The notes beneath the pieces were generated by a model. That model did no database searches. It was not told the DNA's origin and saw only the letters and a program-made list of their open reading frames with translations. From Fontibacter flavus (GTDB lineage Bacteria > Bacteroidota > Bacteroidia > Cytophagales > Cyclobacteriaceae): a stretch of DNA of 52,772 nucleotides. This document shows positions 41,012 to 48,202 of the stretch, piece by piece (position 1 is the stretch's first letter; every line of letters begins with the position of its first letter). The stretch covers positions 1 to 52,772 of the forward strand of contig NZ_JBHLWI010000039.1 in the NCBI RefSeq assembly GCF_042432905.1, given 5' to 3'. Both the position numbers and the translations under genes were made by a program.

Positions 41012-42646
41012 ATGAGAAAAGACAACAACAAAAGGCCTGATTCTAAAAGAGAAGGCAATTCCCGACCTGAAAGAGGAAGTGGAAAATTTGACTCCAAAAG
41101 AGATTTTTCAAAGAAGAAAGATTTCAAGGAATCCAGAAATACTGAGGGGGGGAAACCTGAAAGATCAGGAGAATGGAAATCCAAACCAAGCTCAGGAAAA
41201 ACTTACGGTAAACCTGGTTTTAAGAAATACGATAACGCCGAAGGTGGTAGATCTGAAAAAACAGGAGCTTGGAAACCCAAATCAGATTCAGGCAAAACTT
41301 ATCCCAAAAAAGATTTTAGTAAAGGATCTAGGTCAGAAGAAAGTGCAAGACCTGAGAGATTGGGAGATTGGAAGCCTAAAACAGCGTATAATAAATACGA
41401 TAAGTCTGATAAAGGCAGGCCTGAAAGATCTGGTGATTGGAAATCCAAATCAGATACAGGTAGAAGTTATCCTAAAAAAGATTTTGGTAGAGGATCCAGG
41501 ACAGATGAAGGTGTAAGACCTGAGAAGTCCGGTGATTGGAAACCCAAAACAGAATATAACAAGTACGATAAGTCTGATAAGGGTAGGTCTGAAAGATCTG
41601 GAGACTGGAAATCCAAATCAGATTCAGACAGAACTTATCCCAAAAAAGATTTTAGTAAAGGATCCAGAACAGATGAAGGTGGTAAGCCATCTTACGACAA
41701 AGCCAAATGGGGGCCAAAATCAGACACAGGAAAGCCTGAGGGGGGCGACTACAAAAAAGTCTACAAAGGAAGGGGAAAGGACGAAAAGCCTATTCATGAG
41801 TGGGTTCCTGCCTCCAAAGTTGCGGATGAATCCAAATACAAGAAGAAATTTAATAAGCCTTTTATAAGGCAAGCAGACGAAGAGAGACCGGATTATAATT
41901 TTGAGGCCTTGGAGAAAAACCATGGAAAGAAGAATGTTTCTGACATGCTCCGTCTTAATAAATTCATTTCCAATTCGGGAATATGCTCAAGACGTGAAGC
42001 TGACTCCCTGATACAAAGAGGAGAAGTTAAGGTTAATGGCGAGGTGATAACAGAGCTTGGTTATAAAGTTAACAAGACTGATAAAGTTTCTTATAAGGGT
42101 AAATTGATCAATCCTGAAAAGCCAGTTTACCTCTTGTTAAACAAGCCAAAAGATTTCATCACGACAACGGATGATCCCATGGAAAGGAAAACAGTCATGA
42201 ACCTGATCGCCCATGCCTGTGAAGAAAGGGTATTCCCTGTAGGAAGACTGGATAGAAATACAACAGGATTGCTGCTATTCACCAATGACGGAGATCTTGC
42301 TGCCAAACTTTCCCATCCTTCAAACAATATTAAGAAGATCTATCAGGTGACCTTGGATAAACCGATCACACAAGGTGATGAACAGGCGATTCTTGAAGGA
42401 CTGACTTTGGAGGACGGACCTGCCCAAGTAGATGACATGCAAGTTTTGTCAAAAGACAGAACTATCCTTGGATTGGAAATCCACTTAGGAAGAAACCGAA
42501 TCGTGAGAAGGATCTTCGCACACTTGGGCTATGAAGTCATCGCGCTTGATAGGGTCATGTATGCAGGTCTGGACAAAAAAGATATACCGAGAGGAAATTA
42601 CAGATTCCTGACAGAAAAAGAAGTCATCAGGTTAAAATACTTCTAA
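41012..42646 (+). CDS. RluB-type 23S rRNA pseudouridine synthase with repeat-rich N-terminal arm
   Basis: A 544-residue protein. Residues 1-300 are a Lys/Arg/Ser/Gly-rich low-complexity arm made of repeated units such as ERSGDWKSKSDTGRSYPKKD. From about residue 312 comes an S4 RNA-binding domain (LRLNKFISNSGICSRREADS, GEVKVNGEVI), followed by an RsuA/RluB-type catalytic domain with D414 in GRLDRNTTGLLLFT and later ILGLEIHLGRNRIVRRIFAH. It probably modifies a uridine in 23S rRNA. The charged arm may bind RNA, as in some Bacteroidota homologues that carry similar Lys/Arg extensions. The arm is about half the protein, much longer than in the E. coli enzyme. Confidence 0.9.
   Translation: MRKDNNKRPDSKREGNSRPERGSGKFDSKRDFSKKKDFKESRNTEGGKPERSGEWKSKPSSGKTYGKPGFKKYDNAEGGRSEKTGAWKPKSDSGKTYPKKDFSKGSRSEESARPERLGDWKPKTAYNKYDKSDKGRPERSGDWKSKSDTGRSYPKKDFGRGSRTDEGVRPEKSGDWKPKTEYNKYDKSDKGRSERSGDWKSKSDSDRTYPKKDFSKGSRTDEGGKPSYDKAKWGPKSDTGKPEGGDYKKVYKGRGKDEKPIHEWVPASKVADESKYKKKFNKPFIRQADEERPDYNFEALEKNHGKKNVSDMLRLNKFISNSGICSRREADSLIQRGEVKVNGEVITELGYKVNKTDKVSYKGKLINPEKPVYLLLNKPKDFITTTDDPMERKTVMNLIAHACEERVFPVGRLDRNTTGLLLFTNDGDLAAKLSHPSNNIKKIYQVTLDKPITQGDEQAILEGLTLEDGPAQVDDMQVLSKDRTILGLEIHLGRNRIVRRIFAHLGYEVIALDRVMYAGLDKKDIPRGNYRFLTEKEVIRLKYF
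41140..41700 (+). repeat. Tandem DNA repeats coding for the RluB arm (168-bp unit)
   Basis: Two well-aligned units of 168 bp begin at 41363 and 41531 (GDWKPKT..YNKYDKSDKG in both), with degenerate half-units of about 28 codons before and after. The unit number may vary by slippage or recombination without shifting the frame, as 168 is a multiple of three. Confidence 0.8.
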
Positions 42647-42653
42647 TTAATGC

Positions 42654-42687
42654 AAAAAGGCCACAAATAAAATTGTGGCCTTTTTTA
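42654..42687. terminator. Bidirectional terminator
   Basis: AAAAAGGCCACAA / TTGTGGCCTTTTTT between the convergent RluB-type gene and the secreted protein gene. Confidence 0.9.
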
Positions 42688-42705
42688 TTAGGTTAATGAA
42701 GGAAA

Positions 42706-43293
42706 CTACCTTATTGCTAAAGTTTTTGCATAACCTTCATTGGTCTTGACAAAGAATTCTACCTTGGCAGTCGGGCTTATTCCCTGAAGCTTATATAACT
42801 TTTGGAATCCACTCACATCATTCAGTTTTTCTTCATGGACCAATCTATCATTCTCAAAAACCAAAACAGACATTGCTGTTGGTAACAAGGAATTGACCAG
42901 TAGCTTGTAGCTGTTATTTTCTACTTTTTCTAGTCTGGAATAGATTACAGGTGCTGGACTTGCCGGATTAACCTGAAGTTGTAAATAATCTACAACAGAT
43001 GTACCGTCAATCACCTCCATGGTATAATTTCCTGGGGTCAGTTGGGAAACATCATAGTACCTCGCAAAGGCAGTTTTGGCTGTAATTCTATCTTTCTGTA
43101 CCAAAGCATTGTTGGCATCATAAATTTTCACAGTTACAGTTCCTTCTGGAAGGATTCCATAAAGCAGCTGAACTTTGTTTTGATCCACTTTTCTAAGGGA
43201 TACCGGTGCTTTTTCAGGTAAATTACCTGCGTCGTTTGCCATGGTGCTATATATAACACCAATAGCCATGATGAATGTGAATAAAACTCTCAT
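42706..43293 (-). CDS. Secreted beta-rich protein, unknown
   Basis: A 195-residue exported protein with a signal peptide (VLFTFIMAIGVIYSTMA). The mature part looks like two similar beta-sandwich segments of about 85 residues: the first has VTVKIYDANNALVQKDRITA, the second has MSVLVFENDRLVHEEKLNDV. They share the pattern hydrophobic strand, polar turn, LV-x(2)-E/D-K, then a Phe/Tyr-rich strand, pointing to an internal duplication. No catalytic motif is seen. A good promoter with a long leader lies upstream at 43419-43450. Confidence 0.75.
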   Translation of the reverse strand: MRVLFTFIMAIGVIYSTMANDAGNLPEKAPVSLRKVDQNKVQLLYGILPEGTVTVKIYDANNALVQKDRITAKTAFARYYDVSQLTPGNYTMEVIDGTSVVDYLQLQVNPASPAPVIYSRLEKVENNSYKLLVNSLLPTAMSVLVFENDRLVHEEKLNDVSGFQKLYKLQGISPTAKVEFFVKTNEGYAKTLAIR

Positions 43294-43653
43294 TTTACAA
43301 ATAATTTAATAGGTTTAAGAAATTTCTGTTGATTGAACCTCTCATGGGATTTTCCCAATTCAAAGTGGTAGAGGTCGGTTATTAGGGGAGATAGCCTGAA
43401 TTTTCAATAGCTACGGTACAAATGTAAAATCAATATTTTATAATTACAAATATGTTAATAAAAACTCTATTTTATTACCGATTCAATATTTTTACATTAT
43501 ATTTTTTAACATATCAAAAATATGGCTAAATTTTTTCGGAATCGATGTCATGAGAAATTTTAACATGAAATACCTGTACCAAACAGAATTAAATTTTATG
43601 TGAAAAATTATTCTTATCCATCAAAAAAGCATATAGAACAGGGGTATCAAAAC
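43294..43653. other. AT-rich intergenic region
   Basis: Holds the 126-base leader and promoter of the secreted protein gene; the rest (43451-43653) is AT-rich with no credible gene. An 86-codon plus-strand frame at 43600-43860 runs antisense into the next gene and is not supported. Confidence 0.6.
43419..43450 (-). promoter_or_regulatory. Promoter of the secreted beta-rich protein
   Basis: On the minus strand TTG (with a preceding T, 43447-43450) is followed by a 20-base spacer and TACATTTG (43419-43426), the best match in this window to the Bacteroidota -33/-7 consensus. Confidence 0.65.
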
Positions 43654-43686
43654 AAAAAGTCCAGACCTCAGGGCCTGAACTTTTTG
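43654..43686. terminator. Terminator of the ECF/DUF4252 operon
   Basis: AAAAAGTCCAGACCTCAGGG and its partner CCTGAACTTTTT form an imperfect stem flanked by A and T runs, just downstream of the last minus-strand gene of the operon (43714). Confidence 0.7.
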
Positions 43687-43713
43687 CTATTTATGGAAGA
43701 TATTGGTGAAGAG

Positions 43714-44202
43714 TTATTTGATGTTGCCTCCAACCTCTGCCAAGGTTTTGGAATCAAAGTCTCCTTTCAATTCAAGAACCAGCATTTCGCCATTGTCATC
43801 TTTGACCATGACCACCACATCACTGATTCTCCTTGTTCCTTTGGTATAAATGAGAAATGAGCTCTTTTTTTCAGTAGCCTCCATCATCAACTCAAACCTT
43901 TCTCTTTCGAGTCCTTTTTGTAATGCTTTGAATTCAGTGCTTGCCATTTGTGCATCTCCAGGGAGCTTAAACATTTTGAGCCTTTCCATAGAATTGGAAA
44001 TGGCTTCTGCCTGCCCATTATCCAGTTTGACGTTCATGCTTTTGGCAAAATTCATAAAACTACCTCCAAGATCAAGGTGGAAGAAGTCTGGATTGCTTTT
44101 ATGCTTTTGGTACAATGCTTCCACAGATTTACTCTGCGCAAAGCTGTTTTGCGCAAATAGCATCAAGGACGCCGCTATTAAAATGAGGTGCTTTTTCATC
44201 AT
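43714..44202 (-). CDS. Exported DUF4252 protein
   Basis: A 162-residue protein with a signal peptide (HLILIAASLMLFAQNSFAQS) and a DUF4252-type body: FFHLDLGGSFMNFAKSMNV, ELMMEATEKKSSFLIYTKGT and VVVMVKDDNGEMLVLELKGD. DUF4252 proteins are common in Bacteroidota near ECF sigma/anti-sigma pairs; their biochemical role is not known. It lies 7 bp after the unknown exported protein gene and is the last gene before the terminator. Confidence 0.85.
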   Translation of the reverse strand: MMKKHLILIAASLMLFAQNSFAQSKSVEALYQKHKSNPDFFHLDLGGSFMNFAKSMNVKLDNGQAEAISNSMERLKMFKLPGDAQMASTEFKALQKGLERERFELMMEATEKKSSFLIYTKGTRRISDVVVMVKDDNGEMLVLELKGDFDSKTLAEVGGNIK

Positions 44203-44209
44203 GTTGGGG

Positions 44210-44740
44210 TTAGTTATTGAATATGTTCATTATCTGAAATTGAAGTCTATCTTTCTCTCGGGTATTTGGCTTATACTTGAAATATAATAGCTCATAATTA
44301 TCTTTTGTACTTGTCAAAAAATAAACCTCTTCCTGGTCTTTGCTGCCATTTGAGAACATGTAGAAGATATTTTCTCCGTTTGCCTGTTCAAAAACAGGTT
44401 TAAATTCAGCAGAGATGGATTTTTCTAATGTTTCAGCTAAAAATTTTCCGGAAACTTCTTCTCTAGGATAAACAGCAGAGACCATTTTCTCAAAATTACT
44501 GAAGTCAATAGCAAGTTCTGAATTTTGCTGATCGTTGAAAGATAGTCTATAGGTGGCACTAATTTCAGCATTTCTCATCCCCTTGATCAAATCAGTATCT
44601 TCCCATGGCCAAAGCAATTTTGATTCCACGTGACTTTCCAAATTCCTATTTATAGCATCATAAGGATCAGATTGTCCAAATCCATTTTGAATACTCAACA
44701 GTAAATAGACTACTGTCAAAATGAAATAATTTTGTTTCAT
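44210..44740 (-). CDS. Exported unknown protein of the ECF operon
   Basis: A 176-residue protein with signal peptide (FILTVVYLLLSIQNGFGQSD). The mature part is acidic (HVESKLLWPWEDTDLIKGMR, NEE-type strands) and I recognise no domain, although size, export and position resemble the neighbouring DUF4252 proteins, so it may be a very divergent relative. The 202-bp gap upstream contains repetitive sequence. Confidence 0.7.
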   Translation of the reverse strand: MKQNYFILTVVYLLLSIQNGFGQSDPYDAINRNLESHVESKLLWPWEDTDLIKGMRNAEISATYRLSFNDQQNSELAIDFSNFEKMVSAVYPREEVSGKFLAETLEKSISAEFKPVFEQANGENIFYMFSNGSKDQEEVYFLTSTKDNYELLYFKYKPNTREKDRLQFQIMNIFNN

Positions 44741-44942
44741 CGTTTTTGATTTTTATAAAATTTTCTAAAATCCTCCCTTTCCTACTTTTCACTCTTTCCT
44801 TTTTGAATCTTCGATCCTCAGGGCAATATTTTGAGTCTAGTTTCTCGTTTCTAGCATCTACGCTCTTGACTTATGAGGATTGCATTTTGTTTCAGAAATC
44901 CCCCTTTCGAAATCCCCCTTCTCGCATCTCGTCTTTCGCATC
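44741..44942. repeat. Pyrimidine-rich intergenic repeats, copy 2
   Basis: Contains GAAATCCCCCTTTCGAAATC (repeating within itself near 44897-44925), TCTCGCATCTCGTCTTTCGC, and TCTAGTTTCTCGTTTCT (44836-44852). The first resembles GAAATCCGCCTTTCGACCTC at about 6443-6465; the last is the inverse of AGAAACGAGAGATTAGA at 48097. The region sits inside an operon, between two genes read on the minus strand, where it may also separate their expression. Confidence 0.6.
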
Positions 44943-45467
44943 TCACTTTCCTTTCTTATACTGATCCATTCCCGGCACATTGGTTTTTTCCGCCAGGATA
45001 TTCAAATCCTGATAGGTGAAATTGCCCAACATGCTGAGCAGGGTAAAATCATTGCCTGAACCTGAAATCATCAAGAGTTCCATCACTTTTCCGTTTTCCT
45101 CCCGGACCATAAATTTGGTATTTGAACCCTTGTCTGCCACATCCATCAGATCTTCGTATTTATTTTTAGTCAGGGTTCCCATAGCTTCTTTATAAAGAGG
45201 TAGCCCATCTATTTTTTCCGCACTCAGGATGCGGATACCCCTGACTTTGGTGATCAGTTCGCCCAAGTCTTTGGCTTCTTTATCTGTCGCTGCTTCACCT
45301 GATTTCAGAAAACCTCCTGCCATCTGCATCATCTTTGGGCTGATATATACCCTGGAGAATCGGTCATCTTCCATATATTTGGAGAAAAATTTGACGATCG
45401 CATCATCCTGCGCCTGTATCCCTGAAAAGATCAGGAAGAACAGTATAAATAGGATACTTTTTTTCAT
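44943..45467 (-). CDS. Exported DUF4252 protein
   Basis: A 174-residue exported protein (signal peptide SILFILFFLIFSGIQAQD) with a DUF4252-like body: FFSKYMEDDRFSRVYISPKM, IRGIRILSAEK-like strand, YEDLMDVADKGSNTKFMVRE and VMELLMISGSGNDFTLLSML. It resembles the 43714 gene in layout. It starts 3 bp after the stop of the anti-sigma-like gene, so it is clearly in the same transcript. The function is unknown; envelope stress or cell-surface adaptation is a guess based on the sigma factor. Confidence 0.87.
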   Translation of the reverse strand: MKKSILFILFFLIFSGIQAQDDAIVKFFSKYMEDDRFSRVYISPKMMQMAGGFLKSGEAATDKEAKDLGELITKVRGIRILSAEKIDGLPLYKEAMGTLTKNKYEDLMDVADKGSNTKFMVREENGKVMELLMISGSGNDFTLLSMLGNFTYQDLNILAEKTNVPGMDQYKKGK

Positions 45468-45470
45468 AGC

Positions 45471-45896
45471 TTATTGAGTTTCAATGTCGAACAATTCATT
45501 GGTGGTATTGAGGTGCCTGAACTCTTCCAACAAATGTAAGTTTTCAGTCCCTTTTTGCATATTGGTCTGAATCAGCGTCAAAGCATCCATTACCTGTTGA
45601 TAGGCTTCTTTTTCAGCCTGCTTTTGCTGATAGAAGTAGATACTGATGCCAGAAACCAACAAAACCAACAAACCCGCCGCAATTCGGTACCACATCGGAT
45701 TCCATCTTTTGACCCTACCCTGAGGGTGCTGGATGTCTTCTTTTAGGTTGGTGTATTCCGCTATACCCAGAAAAAAGGATTTTTCGGCTTCATAGCCTTC
45801 AGGTTGAAGGAGGAGACTTCTGAGTTCCTTTTCTTCTTCCAAAGAAGTCTCCCCTTCCCAGTAGCGTTGTAGCAGTATGTCCAGTCGGTTTTTCAT
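45471..45896 (-). CDS. Membrane protein, anti-sigma-like
   Basis: A 141-residue protein with a soluble N-terminal part (RLDILLQRYWEGETSLEEEK, a pattern found in Bacteroidota anti-sigma-like proteins), one membrane helix at about residues 71-88 (YRIAAGLLVLLVSGISIYFY) and a short outside tail rich in Gln and Glu. It overlaps the sigma factor gene by 4 bp. Position, topology and N-terminal pattern suggest it holds the sigma factor inactive until a signal arrives, but it has no recognisable zinc-binding anti-sigma motif (HxxxCxxC). Confidence 0.75.
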   Translation of the reverse strand: MKNRLDILLQRYWEGETSLEEEKELRSLLLQPEGYEAEKSFFLGIAEYTNLKEDIQHPQGRVKRWNPMWYRIAAGLLVLLVSGISIYFYQQKQAEKEAYQQVMDALTLIQTNMQKGTENLHLLEEFRHLNTTNELFDIETQ

Positions 45897-46375
45897 TTTC
45901 CAGTTGTCAGATAATTTCTCAATGTTTGCCTGGCCCTATGCAGGTTTACTTTGACCTGATCCAGGCTGATCTCCAGGTAGTCAGAAATCTCTTCATAAGT
46001 CAGGCCTTCCACCTCCCTGAGCTGAAAGATTTCCCTTTGTTTTTCGGGCAGCATTTCTATAAATCCCATTACCAATTTCAACTTTTCTGAAATCGGCTCA
46101 TCACCCTCAGCCGTATCTTCCGCAACATCCAGATCAGTGATTGGTACTATTTTCTTCAATCGACGAAAGTGTTGCATGCTTTCGTTTTTGAGTGTGCGGA
46201 CTATCCAACCGGTGGGGTTGTCCATGGATTGTAGGTCATTTCTTTTGGTCCAGGCTTTTTCAAAAACCTGCTGTAATACGTCATTTGCCACCTCCTTATC
46301 TTTGACCCAGAGGTATGCCATGCGATACAGCTTGCTTTTTAAAGGCCAAATATGTGCTTCAAAAAATGACTTCAT
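45893..46375 (-). CDS. RNA polymerase sigma factor, ECF subfamily
   Basis: A 160-residue sigma-70-type ECF factor. Region 2 includes YLWVKDKEVANDVLQQVFEK and GWIVRTLKNESMQHFRR (binding of polymerase and the -10 element); region 4 includes LPEKQREIFQLREVEGLTYE and EISDYLEISLDQVKVNLHRA (helix-turn-helix for -35). It heads an operon with a membrane anti-sigma-like protein and three exported proteins, two of them DUF4252, which are probably part of its own regulon. The sequence TGTAACA (at about 46403-46409, minus) 30 bases upstream resembles ECF -35 elements and hints at autoregulation. Confidence 0.93.
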   Translation of the reverse strand: MKSFFEAHIWPLKSKLYRMAYLWVKDKEVANDVLQQVFEKAWTKRNDLQSMDNPTGWIVRTLKNESMQHFRRLKKIVPITDLDVAEDTAEGDEPISEKLKLVMGFIEMLPEKQREIFQLREVEGLTYEEISDYLEISLDQVKVNLHRARQTLRNYLTTGK

Positions 46376-46460
46376 TCAGGTAGATGATGAACGGGTTTGG
46401 TAAATGTTACAGCAATTTGAAAAAAATTCTCAAATTAGATTCAATTTAAATTATTGACAT

Positions 46461-46484
46461 AAATAGTATGCATGCCTACTATTT
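46461..46484. promoter_or_regulatory. Inverted repeat, possible operator
   Basis: AAATAGTA (46461-46468) and TACTATTT (46477-46484) form a perfect 8-bp dyad with an 8-base centre TGCATGCC. It lies between the sigma factor gene and the tRNA. The form AGTATGCATGC is like operators of MarR-type regulators, but no such gene is in this window. Confidence 0.4.
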
Positions 46485-46554
46485 ATTATTTTGCACCTAA
46501 GAAATTGGAAGACTATGAACCTATGCATCAAAAATAAACCGGAAAGTAAGGGCA

Positions 46555-46584
46555 TAAAAAAAGCCCTGAATGATTTCAGGGCTT
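46555..46584 (-). terminator. Terminator of tRNA-Phe
   Basis: AAGCCCTGAA / TTCAGGGCTT stem with an A run at 46555-46562 on the plus strand (T run on the minus), directly after the tRNA 3' end. Confidence 0.85.
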
Positions 46585-46585
46585 G

Positions 46586-46658
46586 TGGTGATGAGTGGAC
46601 TCGAACCACCGACTCACGGATTTTCAGTCCGATGCTCTACCAACTGAGCTACATCACC
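46586..46658 (-). tRNA. tRNA-Phe (GAA)
   Basis: A 73-nt cloverleaf on the minus strand. The acceptor stem is GGTGATG with CATCACC, the discriminator is A, and CCA is not encoded. The D-arm reads AGCTCAGTTGGTAGAGC, the anticodon arm CGGACTGAAAATCCG with GAA as anticodon, and the T-arm GTGGTTCGAGTCCAC. All invariant positions are present. Confidence 0.97.
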
Positions 46659-46761
46659 GTCCGTTAAAGTGATGCAAAGGTAGGTATTTGAAACTTTCAT
46701 GCAAATCATTTTCAGAAAAAATTTATCATAAACCCAATACAAAAACGCTAAACTAAACAAT

Positions 46762-48096
46762 ATGAGCATTTTACCTCAATTGGCTTTTCTCCTTGTTTTT
46801 GCTGCGGCTGGCTTTATTATTTACAAAAGGGTCAGCTTCCTGAAAAGAAATATTTTTCTGGGAAAGGCCGAAACTAGAAATGACCAGCCTGACAAAAGAT
46901 GGGAAACCATGCTTTTGGTAGCCCTAGGTCAACAAAAGATGTTTAAAAGAGTTATTCCTGCATTGCTCCATTTGATGATTTATGTGGCTTTTGTCATCAT
47001 CAACCTGGAAGTATTGGAATTTATCATCGATGGCATCGCAGGTACTCACCGTATTTTTGCTCCGGCACTTGGTACGGCTTACAGTGTGGCGATGAATATT
47101 TTTGAGTTTCTGGCCATCGCTGTGCTGGTTTCCTGTATTGCATTTTTGATCAGGCGAAATGTGATGAAAGTGGAAAGGTTTGCCAAGCCTGAAATGAAAG
47201 GCTGGCCTGCCATGGATGCCAACCTGATTTTGGTGATTGAAATCATTTTGATGATGGCCATCCTGACCATGAATGCTACCGATCAGATTTTGGCTTCAAG
47301 AGGAGCAGAACACTACATTTTATTGGATGGTCTTTTCTTCAGCAGCATGCTTCAACCCCTCTTTTCAGGGATGAGTGATGACGCTTTGGTCTTTATTGAG
47401 CGATTTGCCTGGTGGTTCCATATTGTCGGTATTCTGGGATTTGCCATTTATGTGACCTATTCCAAGCATTTGCACATCTTCTTGGCATTCCCGAACACCT
47501 GGTATTCTAACCTGAAGCCTAAGGGAGAAATTAAAAACATGCCAGAAGTCACCAATGAGGTGAATATGATGCTGGGAATTGCATCAGAAGGTGGATCTGA
47601 ACCTCCAGCTGAAATTGGAAGATTTGGCGCCAAAGATATCAATGACCTTACTTGGGTTAATGTCATGAATGCATACAGCTGCACCGAATGCGGTAGATGT
47701 ACTTCGGAATGTCCTGCCAACCTTACGGGTAAGAAACTTTCCCCAAGAAAAATCATGATGGATGTGAGGGACCGTGCAGAGGAAGTAGGTAAAAGCATCG
47801 ATGCTGGAGGCCCTGGATTGGAAGACGGCAAATCCCTCTTGGGCGATTACATTACCAAAGAAGAGATCAATGCCTGTACTTCTTGCAATGCCTGCGTGGA
47901 AGCCTGTCCTGTGAATATTGACCCGCTTTCTATCATTCTGCAGATGAGAAGGTATGTGGCTATGGAGGAGTCAGGAACACCAGCGCAATGGAACGCGATG
48001 TTCCAAAATATGGAAACCTCCTTCTCTCCTTGGAAATTCTCCCCTTCTGATAGGTTCAACTGGGCAGATCAGGTGAAAAGTGAGGAAATGAAATAA
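46762..48096 (+). CDS. Membrane-bound Fe-S oxidoreductase (HdrC/glycolate-oxidase-type)
   Basis: A 444-residue protein. The N-terminal half has about five membrane segments (LAFLLVFAAAGFIIYKRVSF, LLHLMIYVAFVIINLEVLEF), like the cytochrome-b-type membrane part of NarI/DsrM relatives. The C-terminal half has two 4Fe-4S motifs: CTECGRCTSECP from C307 and CTSCNACVEACP from C372. This is the layout of membrane electron-transfer subunits related to HdrC. The partner is probably the CCG-domain protein at 48203. The electron donor and acceptor are unknown; such pairs in Bacteroidota are poorly characterised. Confidence 0.88.
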   Translation: MSILPQLAFLLVFAAAGFIIYKRVSFLKRNIFLGKAETRNDQPDKRWETMLLVALGQQKMFKRVIPALLHLMIYVAFVIINLEVLEFIIDGIAGTHRIFAPALGTAYSVAMNIFEFLAIAVLVSCIAFLIRRNVMKVERFAKPEMKGWPAMDANLILVIEIILMMAILTMNATDQILASRGAEHYILLDGLFFSSMLQPLFSGMSDDALVFIERFAWWFHIVGILGFAIYVTYSKHLHIFLAFPNTWYSNLKPKGEIKNMPEVTNEVNMMLGIASEGGSEPPAEIGRFGAKDINDLTWVNVMNAYSCTECGRCTSECPANLTGKKLSPRKIMMDVRDRAEEVGKSIDAGGPGLEDGKSLLGDYITKEEINACTSCNACVEACPVNIDPLSIILQMRRYVAMEESGTPAQWNAMFQNMETSFSPWKFSPSDRFNWADQVKSEEMK

Positions 48097-48190
48097 AGAA
48101 ACGAGAGATTAGAGACAAGAGATTAGAAATCAGAAATTCTCACTTCTTATTTCTCGGTTCTCGCCTCCCGCTTCTAATGTCTAATATCAA
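48097..48190. repeat. Purine/pyrimidine inverted repeat, copy 3
   Basis: The left half is purine-rich (AGAAACGAGAGATTAGAGAC) and the right half pyrimidine-rich (CTCGCCTCCCGCTTCTAATG), so the region folds back imperfectly. It separates two genes that appear functionally linked and shares words with 6180-6222 and 44741-44942. Confidence 0.6.
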
Positions 48191-48202
48191 ATAGTCTAAA
48201 AA

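Noticed and set aside
41140..41700. CRISPR array
   Set aside because: The repeats are coding, spaced by 168 bp, without spacer-repeat alternation, and no cas gene is present.
41079..41867. 145- and 111-codon alternate frames within the RluB-type gene
   Set aside because: They are long only because the repeat units lack stops in that frame; the S4/catalytic frame is continuous.
43600..43860. 86-codon plus-strand frame
   Set aside because: It crosses the operon terminator and is antisense to a DUF4252 gene.
44746..44964. 72-codon plus-strand frame
   Set aside because: It runs through low-complexity intergenic repeat with Ser/Phe/Leu-rich, non-natural composition.
46586..46658. tRNA-Phe as integration site of an island
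   Set aside because: No integrase gene and no direct repeat of the tRNA 3' end were seen near it.
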